64,000 bases of DNA. It comes from Flavobacterium sp. 1. GTDB lineage: Bacteria; Bacteroidota; Bacteroidia; Flavobacteriales; Flavobacteriaceae. The first letter of the stretch is position 1. The number at the start of each line of letters is the position of its first letter. The DNA lies in NCBI RefSeq assembly GCF_002797935.1, contig NZ_PGER01000001.1, positions 3,162,001 through 3,226,000 on the forward strand, read 5' to 3'. This document shows positions 18,196 through 27,978 of the stretch, piece after piece. A model generated the notes under the pieces. It was not told where the DNA came from and did not search any database. It saw nothing but the letters and a program-made list of their open reading frames with translations. The position numbers and the translations under genes were made by a program.

Positions 18196-18215
18196 AAATC
18201 TTTTTAATCTGTGGC
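18196..18215 (+). repeat. Direct copy of the GxxExxY-flanking 20-mer
   Basis: AAATCTTTTTAATCTGTGGC, identical to 17769-17788 and complementary to 17734-17753. It marks the right edge of a 427-bp unit that includes the GxxExxY gene. Confidence 0.75.
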
Positions 18216-18240
18216 AAATAAAAAAACTAAAATCATTTAT

Positions 18241-18384
18241 ATGACCAAAAAACATATACTTATCGCTTTAATAACTTTCATTATTGGATTTGGAACAACA
18301 TTCTATGTTATTAGAAACTATTTTCCAAAGCACAAAGTTGAAAAAACGGCTATCCAAAAAGATACGCTAACAAAACCCCAATAG
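18241..18384 (+). CDS. Small single-span membrane protein, 47 residues (hypothetical)
   Basis: ATG at 18241 to TAG at 18384. The sequence starts MTKKHILIALITF, has one hydrophobic helix at about 5-24, then a basic tail ending in TLTKPQ. The positive-inside pattern and clean stop make it plausible, but there is no motif. It sits between the GxxExxY unit and the sigma-54 activator gene, with 69 bp before the next start. A chance reading frame is possible. Confidence 0.45.
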   Translation: MTKKHILIALITFIIGFGTTFYVIRNYFPKHKVEKTAIQKDTLTKPQ

Positions 18385-18453
18385 TAAAAAATACGAGTTG
18401 AACAGTTATTCAAACAAATACTAATTTGTGTAATTAGAGACAATAAACACTAA

Positions 18454-19713
18454 ATGGATACAGTACAATCAATAAAACAGCGCTTTGAGATTATTGGGAA
18501 TGACCCAAAGCTTAATCGCGCTATAGAAAAAGCCATTCAGGTTGCCCCTACCGATATTTCGGTTTTGGTGGCTGGAGAAAGCGGAGTAGGAAAAGAAAGC
18601 ATACCAAAGATTATCCATTCCCTATCACACCGAAAACACGGAAAATATATTGCAGTAAACTGTGGTGCAATCCCGGAAGGAACGATTGACAGTGAACTTT
18701 TTGGACATGAAAAAGGGGCTTTTACTGGCGCAACCAGCACTCGTGAAGGCTATTTTGAAGTAGCTAACGGAGGGACTATTTTCCTTGACGAAGTTGGAGA
18801 ATTGCCATTGACCACTCAAGTACGTTTATTACGTGTTCTAGAAAATGGAGAATTCATAAAAGTAGGTTCGTCCCAAGTTCAAAAAACGAATGTGCGAATC
18901 GTAGCAGCAACCAACGTCAATTTATTCAAGGCTATTGAAAAAGGAAAATTCCGTGAAGATTTATATTACCGTTTAAGCACGGTTGACATACACTTGCCTC
19001 CACTTCGAGAACGTAAAGAAGACATTCATTTATTGTTTAGAAAATTTGTTGCTGATTTTGCAAACAAATACAAGATGCCTCCTTTAAAACTGGATGATGG
19101 CGCTATTTTATTGCTACAAAAATTTCGCTGGAGCGGTAATATTCGACAATTGCGAAATGTTGCTGAACAGATTTCGGTATTAGAAACCAACAGAGACATT
19201 ACGGCAGCGACTTTACAAACTTATCTGCCAAGCGAAGACAGTAATTTACCATCGGTAATTAAAGACAAAAAAAACGACAGCGATTTTAATACCGAAAGAG
19301 AAATTTTATACAAAGTCCTTTTTGACATGAAAAGTGATTTGCATGATCTAAAAAAACTGACATTGGAATTGATGCAAAACGGAAGTTCTAAAGTACAGGA
19401 GACTAACAAATCGCTTATCAAAAAAATATATGGTACCGAAGAAGAAGACAGCGAAATAGATTTTGAAGAGCAACCAAGAACTTCGTATCTGTCCAATCAA
19501 AGCATACAACAGGATTACGAAGAACAGGAATCTAACAATTATCTTTTGGCCGAAACTATTGAAGAAGAAGAAATATTAAGGCTGGAACAAAAAGAAATCG
19601 AAATGATTAAAAAATCATTAGAAAAAAACAAAGGAAAACGAAAAGCCGCAGCAGATGAATTAGGCATTTCGGAACGTACTTTATATCGAAAAATCAAACA
19701 ATTTGATTTATAA
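18454..19713 (+). CDS. Sigma-54-dependent transcriptional activator without receiver domain
   Basis: The 419-residue protein starts almost directly with the AAA+ sigma-54 interaction domain. Walker A is GESGVGKES (41-49), the sigma-54 contact loop GAFTGA is complete at 88-93, and GGTIFLDEVGE is Walker B. A long acidic linker (about 255-370) follows, then a Fis-type helix-turn-helix ending in ELGISERTLYRKIKQFDL. No receiver, GAF or PAS input domain is present, so activity must be controlled by amount, by the linker or by a partner (as PspA controls PspF). It is followed by lptE, the TPR-type gene and secG, which suggests a role in envelope functions. Confidence 0.88.
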   Translation: MDTVQSIKQRFEIIGNDPKLNRAIEKAIQVAPTDISVLVAGESGVGKESIPKIIHSLSHRKHGKYIAVNCGAIPEGTIDSELFGHEKGAFTGATSTREGYFEVANGGTIFLDEVGELPLTTQVRLLRVLENGEFIKVGSSQVQKTNVRIVAATNVNLFKAIEKGKFREDLYYRLSTVDIHLPPLRERKEDIHLLFRKFVADFANKYKMPPLKLDDGAILLLQKFRWSGNIRQLRNVAEQISVLETNRDITAATLQTYLPSEDSNLPSVIKDKKNDSDFNTEREILYKVLFDMKSDLHDLKKLTLELMQNGSSKVQETNKSLIKKIYGTEEEDSEIDFEEQPRTSYLSNQSIQQDYEEQESNNYLLAETIEEEEILRLEQKEIEMIKKSLEKNKGKRKAAADELGISERTLYRKIKQFDL

Positions 19714-19839
19714 CACAAGTAAAGAATCAAAAAAAAACAAATTTCAAATCACAAATTCGATTTTTGTACATTTGGAATTTGAACCAAAATAGAATTTGGA
19801 CTCGAGCGATAGCGAACAGGCGTAGCAATTTACATATTT

Positions 19840-20343
19840 ATGAAAAAAACACATTATCTCTTATTAATAATCAGTTCATTCATCCTAAACAGCTGTTCGG
19901 TTTATAACTTTACCGGAACTGGCAAAATTGATGCTAAAACCTACCAGGTAAACTTTTTTCCAAACACTTCAGATTTGATTGAGCCTGGTATAGACAGAAC
20001 TTTTACCTTAACTTTGCAGGATCTTATTCAAAATCAGACGAATCTGCACTTAGTGAAAAACAATGGTGATTTAACGTATGAAGGTGAAATTACAGATTAC
20101 CGCATTAGTCCAATGACTGCAACTGCCGATCAAAAAGCCGCACAAAACCGATTAAAAATTAGAGTACAAGTTAGGTTTACCAATAAAAATAAAGAAGCAG
20201 ACGACTTCGATAAATCTTTTGAGTTTTACTACGATTATCCAGCAGCACAACAATTAACAGGAGCAACAAAAGATGCTGCGATCAAAGAAATTTTCGAAAG
20301 AATTACGCAGGACATTTTTAATGAATCATTAGCTAAATGGTAA
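19840..20343 (+). CDS. lptE: LptE-like LPS assembly lipoprotein
   Basis: The 167-residue protein has a lipoprotein signal peptide (lipobox LNSC, Cys19). SVYNFTGTGKIDAKTYQVNF and then EPGIDRTFTLTLQDLIQNQT fit the LptE family, which plugs the LptD barrel and helps deliver lipopolysaccharide to the outer leaflet. LptE is poorly conserved, so the call rests on the signal peptide, the size, this N-terminal pattern and its place next to secG. The 126-bp upstream gap includes a TACATTTG box (19767-19774) without a clear TTG. Confidence 0.75.
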   Translation: MKKTHYLLLIISSFILNSCSVYNFTGTGKIDAKTYQVNFFPNTSDLIEPGIDRTFTLTLQDLIQNQTNLHLVKNNGDLTYEGEITDYRISPMTATADQKAAQNRLKIRVQVRFTNKNKEADDFDKSFEFYYDYPAAQQLTGATKDAAIKEIFERITQDIFNESLAKW

Positions 20344-20455
20344 ATTTAAAAGAGTAATCAGTCAGCAATTTTCAGTCAGCAGAAAACAATTGACTGTATA
20401 AAATTAAATCATTAACATTGAAAACTAAATTCTAAAATATAGAATACTCAAACAA

Positions 20456-21414
20456 ATGAACGTTAGCAGCTATAATTATTTATTAAACCAACCTGAGGAA
20501 ATCGACGAAACTCAAACTGTGGCTTTAGAAAAAGTATTGGATGAATTTCCTTTTTTTCAAAGTGCGAGAGCGTTGCGTCTGAAGGGGCTTTACAATCAAA
20601 ATAGCTACAAATACAATTTTGCTTTGAAAATAGTTGCCGCTCATACTACGGATCGAAGTGTTTTATTTGATTTTATAACTTCGGAATCATTTACAGCTAT
20701 CCAGAAAAAAACCTACGAGAAAAAAATAGAAGAATTACTCAATATAAATGTAGTAGACAGTCAGATTATCCAAAAAGAAGAACACCAGATAATCAAGACA
20801 ACTCCTTTAGAACACTCGATTCTCACTTCTATAAAAGAAGCAAATTCTAATACTCCTCCAAACAATTCTCTTTTTATTGATAAAATAGACATCGATAAAA
20901 ATATAGAACAGTCAATTCTTGACTCTATTGAGGGGGCTGGAGTAACAAAAATTGAGGAAGAAACAACAGAAACAGAAAAAAATTAGACATTGGGAAACCA
21001 ATAGATTTTTCAAAATCAGAAACACACTCGTTTCATCAATGGCTTCAAATTTCGAGAATACAGCCTATAATTCGGGAAATTCCAAAAGAAATTACCCGCA
21101 AGCCAATAGAACCGGAACCTATCATTGATGAAAGTAAAAAGAAAAAAGCAGAATTAATAGATAAGTTCATAGAAACCAGCCCAAAGATTCCGCCAATAAA
21201 ATCTGGAGTCGTATTTACTCCAAACCTGGATCTCAACAAAGAAGATAATTCTTATTTAATGACTGAGACTTTAGCTAAAGTTTATTTGGAACAAAAAAAA
21301 TATCAAAAAGCGATACAAGCTTATGAGATATTAATTTTGAAATATCCAGAAAAAAGTAGTTTCTTTGCAGACCGTATAAAAGATATTAGGATAATACAAC
21401 AAAATAACAATTAA
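20456..21414 (+). pseudogene. TPR-containing protein gene split by a -1 frameshift at an A7 tract
   Basis: The first frame (20456-20986) gives 176 residues ending TETEKN and stop. Right at the stop, the -1 frame reads on from 20983 as LDIGKPIDFSKSETHSFHQW and stays open to TAA at 21414, about 143 more codons. Its end (about 21250-21400) has a TPR-like helix pair, LAKVYLEQKKYQKAIQAYEI. Both parts have similar composition and would join into one protein of about 320 residues if one A were added to the run of seven A at 20976-20982. It could be a true mutation, a sequencing error in a homopolymer, or slippage. Function unknown; it lies between lptE and secG. Confidence 0.7.
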
Positions 21415-21425
21415 CAATAAATAGT

Positions 21426-21770
21426 ATGTTTTCAATTTTTTTAGTTTTAATTACAATAGTATGTTTTCTATTGATCGTAGTAATCATGGTTCAAAACCCT
21501 AAAGGCGGCGGACTTTCTTCTACAATAAGCGGTTCTCAAATGTTAGGTGGTGTACAGAAAACTACTGATTTTTTAGACAAAAGCACTTGGACATTGGCAA
21601 CTATATTAATTGCATTAATCTTACTTTCCGGCTTGAGTTTCACAGGAACTTTAAGCGATTCAGATTCAAAAATTATTGACAACACTGAAACTGCAGCTCC
21701 AAAAACTAATGCTCCAGTTCAGAATGCACCTGCAGGAAACACACCTGCACCTGCAAGTCCAGCAAAATAA
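21426..21770 (+). CDS. secG: Preprotein translocase subunit SecG
   Basis: The 114-residue protein has two membrane helices (about 2-22 and 56-75) around the family segment VQNPKGGGLSSTISGSQMLG. The tail is rich in Pro, Ala and Thr. SecG supports SecYEG in protein export across the inner membrane. It starts 11 bp after the end of the TPR-type gene and is closed by a terminator. Confidence 0.93.
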   Translation: MFSIFLVLITIVCFLLIVVIMVQNPKGGGLSSTISGSQMLGGVQKTTDFLDKSTWTLATILIALILLSGLSFTGTLSDSDSKIIDNTETAAPKTNAPVQNAPAGNTPAPASPAK

Positions 21771-21790
21771 TTTGTTTAAATAAATACACA

Positions 21791-21822
21791 AAATGCCAGC
21801 CTGTCAAAGCTGGCATTTTTTT
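21791..21822 (+). terminator. Rho-independent terminator after secG
   Basis: Arms AAATGCCAGC/GCTGGCATTT around an 8-nt loop, followed by a T run. Confidence 0.85.
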
Positions 21823-21906
21823 ATAAGAAAAAATGTCAGTTTACCTGCAATGGCATAATTTCTGAAAAGAAAAAAACAGTAAATTTTAATATAAACATAA
21901 AAAATC

Positions 21907-23927
<2,021 letters not shown>

Positions 23928-23955
23928 TCTTAAAATTGCAAATTCGGTTTGAAAT

Positions 23956-23992
23956 AAAATCCGTCTTGAATTCGTTCTTGACGGATTTTTTT
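23956..23992 (+). terminator. Rho-independent terminator after groEL
   Basis: Arms AAAATCCGTC/GACGGATTTT around a 14-nt loop, then T residues. Confidence 0.8.
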
Positions 23993-24040
23993 ATGCCTTT
24001 TTGCAATCATCTAAAAACATTTACACCTTTTTACATAAAA

Positions 24041-24078
24041 AAAACCGCCTTGTTTTTTACAGCAAGACGGTTCGTTTT
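24041..24078 (-). terminator. Terminator after dedA
   Basis: Arms AACCGCCTTG/CAAGACGGTT with one G-U type mismatch. On the minus strand it is followed by a run of T. It lies just past the dedA stop. Confidence 0.7.
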
Positions 24079-24091
24079 ATTTCCTAAAACT

Positions 24092-24772
24092 TTATTGATG
24101 AATAACTTTTTTCTTAATCAGCTTTAAAAAAACTGGCAGTGTTGATACTAAAATGATTCCTATCACTATTTTTTCGATATGTTCTTTTAAGTCAATTCCC
24201 CACTGATCTATACAAAAACCATACAAATAATGACCTGAAAATATCAATATAAAAGACCATAAAACCGAACTCACTATATTAAAAAACATAAATTTTTTCT
24301 TGTCCATACTTCCAATACCAGCTACTATAGGAGCAAATGTTCTTACGATTGGCAAAAATCTTGCATAAATAATAGCTTTCCCTCCGTGTTTTTCAAAAAA
24401 CTCTTTGGACTGGAGCAAATATTTTTTCTTGAACAAAAACGTATCTTCCCTGTTGTATAAATAATACCCGCTTTTGGCACCAAACCAATAGCCTACCATG
24501 TTTCCGAAAACGCCCGAAAGAGCGACCAATGAAGAAAGTATCACAAGATTTATAAAGTCGCTTTCTATAAAAAGAATATTCTGAATTAAATCACGGCTAT
24601 AAATTCCGGCAAGGAAAAGAAGACTATCGCCTGGAAGAAAAAAACCGGCAAAAAGACCAGTTTCGGCAAAAACAATAAATAAAACAATATACAAACCCAG
24701 TTGAATGCCACCAATTGTAAAAGTTATATAAAATTCGGGATTTACTAATTGGGTCCATTCAAAATTACTCAT
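24092..24772 (-). CDS. DedA family membrane protein
   Basis: The frame is open from 24826, but the ATG at 24772 (MSNFEWTQLVNPEF) is preferred, giving 226 residues. The DedA/SNARE-associated domain shows as FAGFFLPGDSLLFLAG (about 40-55), the GNMVGYWFGAKSG segment, and GGKAIIYARFLPIVRTFAPI with the conserved ARF and R residues. Four or five membrane segments are visible. Family members support envelope integrity and some flip lipids such as undecaprenyl phosphate; this paralogue cannot be assigned further. Confidence 0.88.
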   Translation of the reverse strand: MSNFEWTQLVNPEFYITFTIGGIQLGLYIVLFIVFAETGLFAGFFLPGDSLLFLAGIYSRDLIQNILFIESDFINLVILSSLVALSGVFGNMVGYWFGAKSGYYLYNREDTFLFKKKYLLQSKEFFEKHGGKAIIYARFLPIVRTFAPIVAGIGSMDKKKFMFFNIVSSVLWSFILIFSGHYLYGFCIDQWGIDLKEHIEKIVIGIILVSTLPVFLKLIKKKVIHQ

Positions 24773-24798
24773 AAATTCTTGTATTTTATTTAGGCAGT

Positions 24799-24828
24799 GA
24801 AAGTAATAATAATTTAGGTGAACCACAA
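24799..24828 (-). promoter_or_regulatory. Possible promoter of dedA
   Basis: On the minus strand TTG (24828-24826), 20 nt, then TACTTTC (24805-24799), one base short of the TAnnTTTG consensus. It lies 27 bp above the chosen start and supports it over the upstream in-frame ATG. Confidence 0.4.
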
Positions 24829-24969
24829 TACAATACCTTATTTTAAAGTTTTATTAACGAATAAAAAACAATAAAAAACACCAAATTGGATTCCCTTTTT
24901 GATGCCTTTTTTATAATCTGCCAAAGTTTTAAAAATTAATTTAAAAAAAACTTTTAGTAAAAAAATGAA

Positions 24970-25353
24970 TTACAGCCTTTCATACTGACAGCATGAATGA
25001 AGCTTACCATAATCCTCTTTGGATGATTTTACAGAATCCGTATCATGTCCAACTTTGGCGACAGCCTTTTTTACATCTATCAGGGAACATTTCTCTTCGT
25101 TGATAATCACACTCAACTGATGTGTTTCAACACTCCATGAAGCTGATTTTACCCCAGAAACCGAATAAGCCGCTTTTTGAATTCTCTTTTGGCATTGCTC
25201 ACAGTTACCGTTTATTTCGGTAGTATATTTGGCATTTTTATTTTTATTTTTACTTTCTTGGCCTTGAGCTGAAAATGCAAAGACAGTCATTAATAAAACT
25301 AAAAAAATGTTCTTAATGCCATCATTTCTAAATTCTTGAATATTTGTTTTCAT
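24970..25353 (-). CDS. Secreted heavy-metal-associated (HMA) domain protein
   Basis: The 127-residue protein has a signal peptide (about 1-31, ending SAQGQ), a Lys/Asn-rich linker and an HMA ferredoxin-like domain (about 42-105). The metal-binding pair is GNCEQCQKRI, a CxxC as in CopZ and P-type ATPase domains. A second CC occurs near the C-terminus (HSCCQYE). It is last in an operon with a TonB receptor and a HYC_CC_PP protein. It probably binds Cu(I) or another soft metal in the periplasm; the metal is inferred. Confidence 0.8.
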   Translation of the reverse strand: MKTNIQEFRNDGIKNIFLVLLMTVFAFSAQGQESKNKNKNAKYTTEINGNCEQCQKRIQKAAYSVSGVKSASWSVETHQLSVIINEEKCSLIDVKKAVAKVGHDTDSVKSSKEDYGKLHSCCQYERL

Positions 25354-25416
25354 TATTTATTTTATATTAAAATTTGTTATTGATATTGATATTGATTTTT
25401 GATATTGTCATTGCCA

Positions 25417-27429
25417 CTATCTAATTTTAAACCTCAAGCCTGCATAATACATTTGCCCAAATACTGGCGCATATAAAATAGTCGCATCAAAATTGGAACC
25501 AAAAGGGTTTTGCGAATCCACTATAGCTTGACTTTGAGTATAATTTCCAATATTTTCCCCTCCCACATACACTTCAAAAGTATCAGAAAAAGTTCTAGTA
25601 ATTTGGGCATTCATCAAAGAATAAGCAGGAGACTGATTTGAGAGTTGATAAGCAACAGGATTTGAAGCCGTATATGGCAATTGCTGTTCTCCAATCCAAT
25701 TGTAGGTAAAATCAAATTTCCATTGTTGCCCTTTGTCAAGAAGATCAGTTTTATAACCTAAATTTTCAAAAAAACGATGCGCTGCCTGCAATGGTCTTTG
25801 AAACTTACCCGACAAATAATCCGTTTTGATATCATAGTATTTGTACGCTGAACGCAGTTCCAAATGCTTGGCTAATTCGTAATTAAACTCCAATTGAAAA
25901 CTATTTGCATACGAATCCCCATCCAGATTATGAAAAACAACCTGCTGCGGACTTTGCATAATATCCACTACTATTTGATTTTGAAAATTGGTTCTATAAA
26001 AATCAGCTGTCACATCTCCATTTCTGTTAAACAATTTGAATCCCTGCATAAAGCTTAAGCCGTAATTCCAAGCAATCTCCGGATCCAAACCATACAATTT
26101 ACCTCCAGCGTTTACAACATCAAAAGTTCTGGAGCTGGCAAATAGATTTTGATTTTCAGCAAATATATTAGCGGGACGTTTTCCCCTGCCGACCGAAGCT
26201 CTCAGGACACCCTTCTCCCAAGGATTATATTTCATGTGCAGTCTTGGCGTGGCAAAAACTCCCAAACGATTTCCATAATCAACCCTCCCGCCAAGAATCA
26301 GACTAAAATTGTCTTGGTTATCAAAAGTATATTCGAAGAAAGCGCCAACAGTATTATCAATTCTGCTATAATCTGTTGCATTCACAAACTCAGAATAATT
26401 ATCATAAGTGAAATTCAAGCCCGTAGCAAACTTGTTTTTTTCATTGTTAATAATTGAATTAAAAATCAGGTTCGAATAAAAACTGTTTTGCCTGATATTG
26501 TAACCATTCAGCCCAAAATAAGAATTCTGATTATAGCTTGAAAAAGCATTTTGAAAACCAATACTTTGAAATGGCATATCCTTAAAGACATAGCCTGTTT
26601 TTGTGGAAATATCGATCTTTTTAGTATCGATTTCAGACCTCCAATGATTAGTTGTTCCTTTATCAGTATCAGGATTAAAATCCAGCTGCCCCATTAGCTT
26701 AGCATCATCCATAAATTGGAAATTAATAAAACTAACCCAGCCCGTTTCTGCATTATAATATTGATAGCGATTAAGCAGATTGATTTGTTTCTGCAACGGA
26801 TTATCCAAGAAACCATCCTCGTTTTTATCCATTTTAGAATCTCGAATATTGCCATGCAGCAATAAGCTAGTTGCCCATTTATCAGATAATTTCGCATTAA
26901 GATTGGCATTTAGCTCAAACCGGGAATCTGTAGAACCGTAAACGTTTAACAAAACAGGAACTTCGGTTAATGGTTTTACCAATTCAGTATTAATTTGCCC
27001 CGAAATACTTTCGAAGCCGTTCACCACGCTTCCAGCCCCTTTGGTAATTTGGATACTCTCGATCCAAGGTCCAGGCGTAAAAGAAAGCCCGTACGCTTGT
27101 GAAGCTCCTCTAACGGAAGGAACATTTTCTTGAGTCATCAACAAATAAGGGCTTGTCAAACCTAACATTTTGATTTGCTTTGTACCAGTTAAAGCATCCG
27201 AAAAATTAACATCTATCGAAGGGTTTGTCTCAAAACTTTCGGCCAGATTACAACAGGCAGCTTTGAGCAGTTCATTTTTGGTAATCAGTGTTGTATTACC
27301 GGTAAGAGTATATGATTTTTGAAGGCTCTTGCGTTTAGATTGTACTTTAATTTCCCTCAAAGTATCTTGCGAGTAGGAACTAAAGGCCGTAAACAAGAGC
27401 AACAAAACTATTGCTATATTTATTTTCAT
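25417..27429 (-). CDS. TonB-dependent outer membrane receptor, metal-related operon
   Basis: The 670-residue protein has a signal peptide (about 1-20), a plug domain (about 45-155) and a 22-strand-type barrel ending in a C-terminal aromatic-rich strand (AGLRFKIR). There is no N-terminal carboxypeptidase-like or SusC extension. The plug starts with an unusual double cysteine, LLKAACCNLAESFETNP. It takes up a ligand using TonB energy. Its neighbours are a double-cysteine HYC_CC_PP protein (60 bp upstream) and an HMA protein (63 bp downstream), so the ligand is probably a metal or metal complex, such as copper. That is inference from context. Confidence 0.88.
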   Translation of the reverse strand: MKINIAIVLLLLFTAFSSYSQDTLREIKVQSKRKSLQKSYTLTGNTTLITKNELLKAACCNLAESFETNPSIDVNFSDALTGTKQIKMLGLTSPYLLMTQENVPSVRGASQAYGLSFTPGPWIESIQITKGAGSVVNGFESISGQINTELVKPLTEVPVLLNVYGSTDSRFELNANLNAKLSDKWATSLLLHGNIRDSKMDKNEDGFLDNPLQKQINLLNRYQYYNAETGWVSFINFQFMDDAKLMGQLDFNPDTDKGTTNHWRSEIDTKKIDISTKTGYVFKDMPFQSIGFQNAFSSYNQNSYFGLNGYNIRQNSFYSNLIFNSIINNEKNKFATGLNFTYDNYSEFVNATDYSRIDNTVGAFFEYTFDNQDNFSLILGGRVDYGNRLGVFATPRLHMKYNPWEKGVLRASVGRGKRPANIFAENQNLFASSRTFDVVNAGGKLYGLDPEIAWNYGLSFMQGFKLFNRNGDVTADFYRTNFQNQIVVDIMQSPQQVVFHNLDGDSYANSFQLEFNYELAKHLELRSAYKYYDIKTDYLSGKFQRPLQAAHRFFENLGYKTDLLDKGQQWKFDFTYNWIGEQQLPYTASNPVAYQLSNQSPAYSLMNAQITRTFSDTFEVYVGGENIGNYTQSQAIVDSQNPFGSNFDATILYAPVFGQMYYAGLRFKIR

Positions 27430-27489
27430 GATTAAAATTATAATGATTAAACTGTCAAACCCAAAATAGGATTCAACTCCAATTAAACA

Positions 27490-27903
27490 TTATAACTTAT
27501 CGTAAAGGAGGTATTGGCTGTACAGCTTATAAAGCGGCGGTGCATTGGCATCACAGTAATAAGCAGAAGAAAGATTATTTTTAAAACTTGGAACAGCATT
27601 AAAAACAGCAGGATGATATACTGGAACTAAGAAAACATAATCAAATTGAAAAGAAAAAGACTTTACAATTTTATCATCTGCTTTTCCCTTTAAAACAATT
27701 TTCCTGTCTTTACAGCAGCTATCCTTTTTAACTGCTTTTTTCGAACAGCAGTCTTTATCATTTTGCAAGGACGATACCTTAGGCAGACTCAAATAAACAG
27801 AAGCAATCTTACTGCCGCAATAATGCACATTAAAAGCTAATCCAACATTGGAACCCAATATTAAAAATGCTAAAAGTACACTTATATGTTTCTTAATTCT
27901 CAC
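27490..27903 (-). CDS. HYC_CC_PP family small secreted protein
   Basis: The 137-residue protein has an N-terminal hydrophobic signal segment (about 9-24). It then shows the motifs that name this family: HYCGSK, DCCSKK plus CCKD, and APPLYKLYSQYL at the end. The start codon is GTG; I found no better ATG. Five cysteines and one histidine in the mature part could hold metal. It begins the operon with the TonB receptor and HMA protein. Biochemical function is not established. Confidence 0.75.
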   Translation of the reverse strand: MRIKKHISVLLAFLILGSNVGLAFNVHYCGSKIASVYLSLPKVSSLQNDKDCCSKKAVKKDSCCKDRKIVLKGKADDKIVKSFSFQFDYVFLVPVYHPAVFNAVPSFKNNLSSAYYCDANAPPLYKLYSQYLLYDKL

Positions 27904-27978
27904 GAGGCAAAATTAGCAATATTATTTTGGTAAAAAAAATCAAACTCTCGTTAAACTTTTTTTAAAAACACAGATTGG

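Noticed and set aside
19798-19830. GC-richer stretch CTCGAGCGATAGCGAACAGG in the lptE leader, possible repeat fragment
   Set aside because: No second copy in the window and no pairing, so it cannot be supported as a repeat.
25379-25410. Short GATATT-type repeat before the HMA gene
   Set aside because: Only a few imperfect units in AT-rich DNA; no sign of function.
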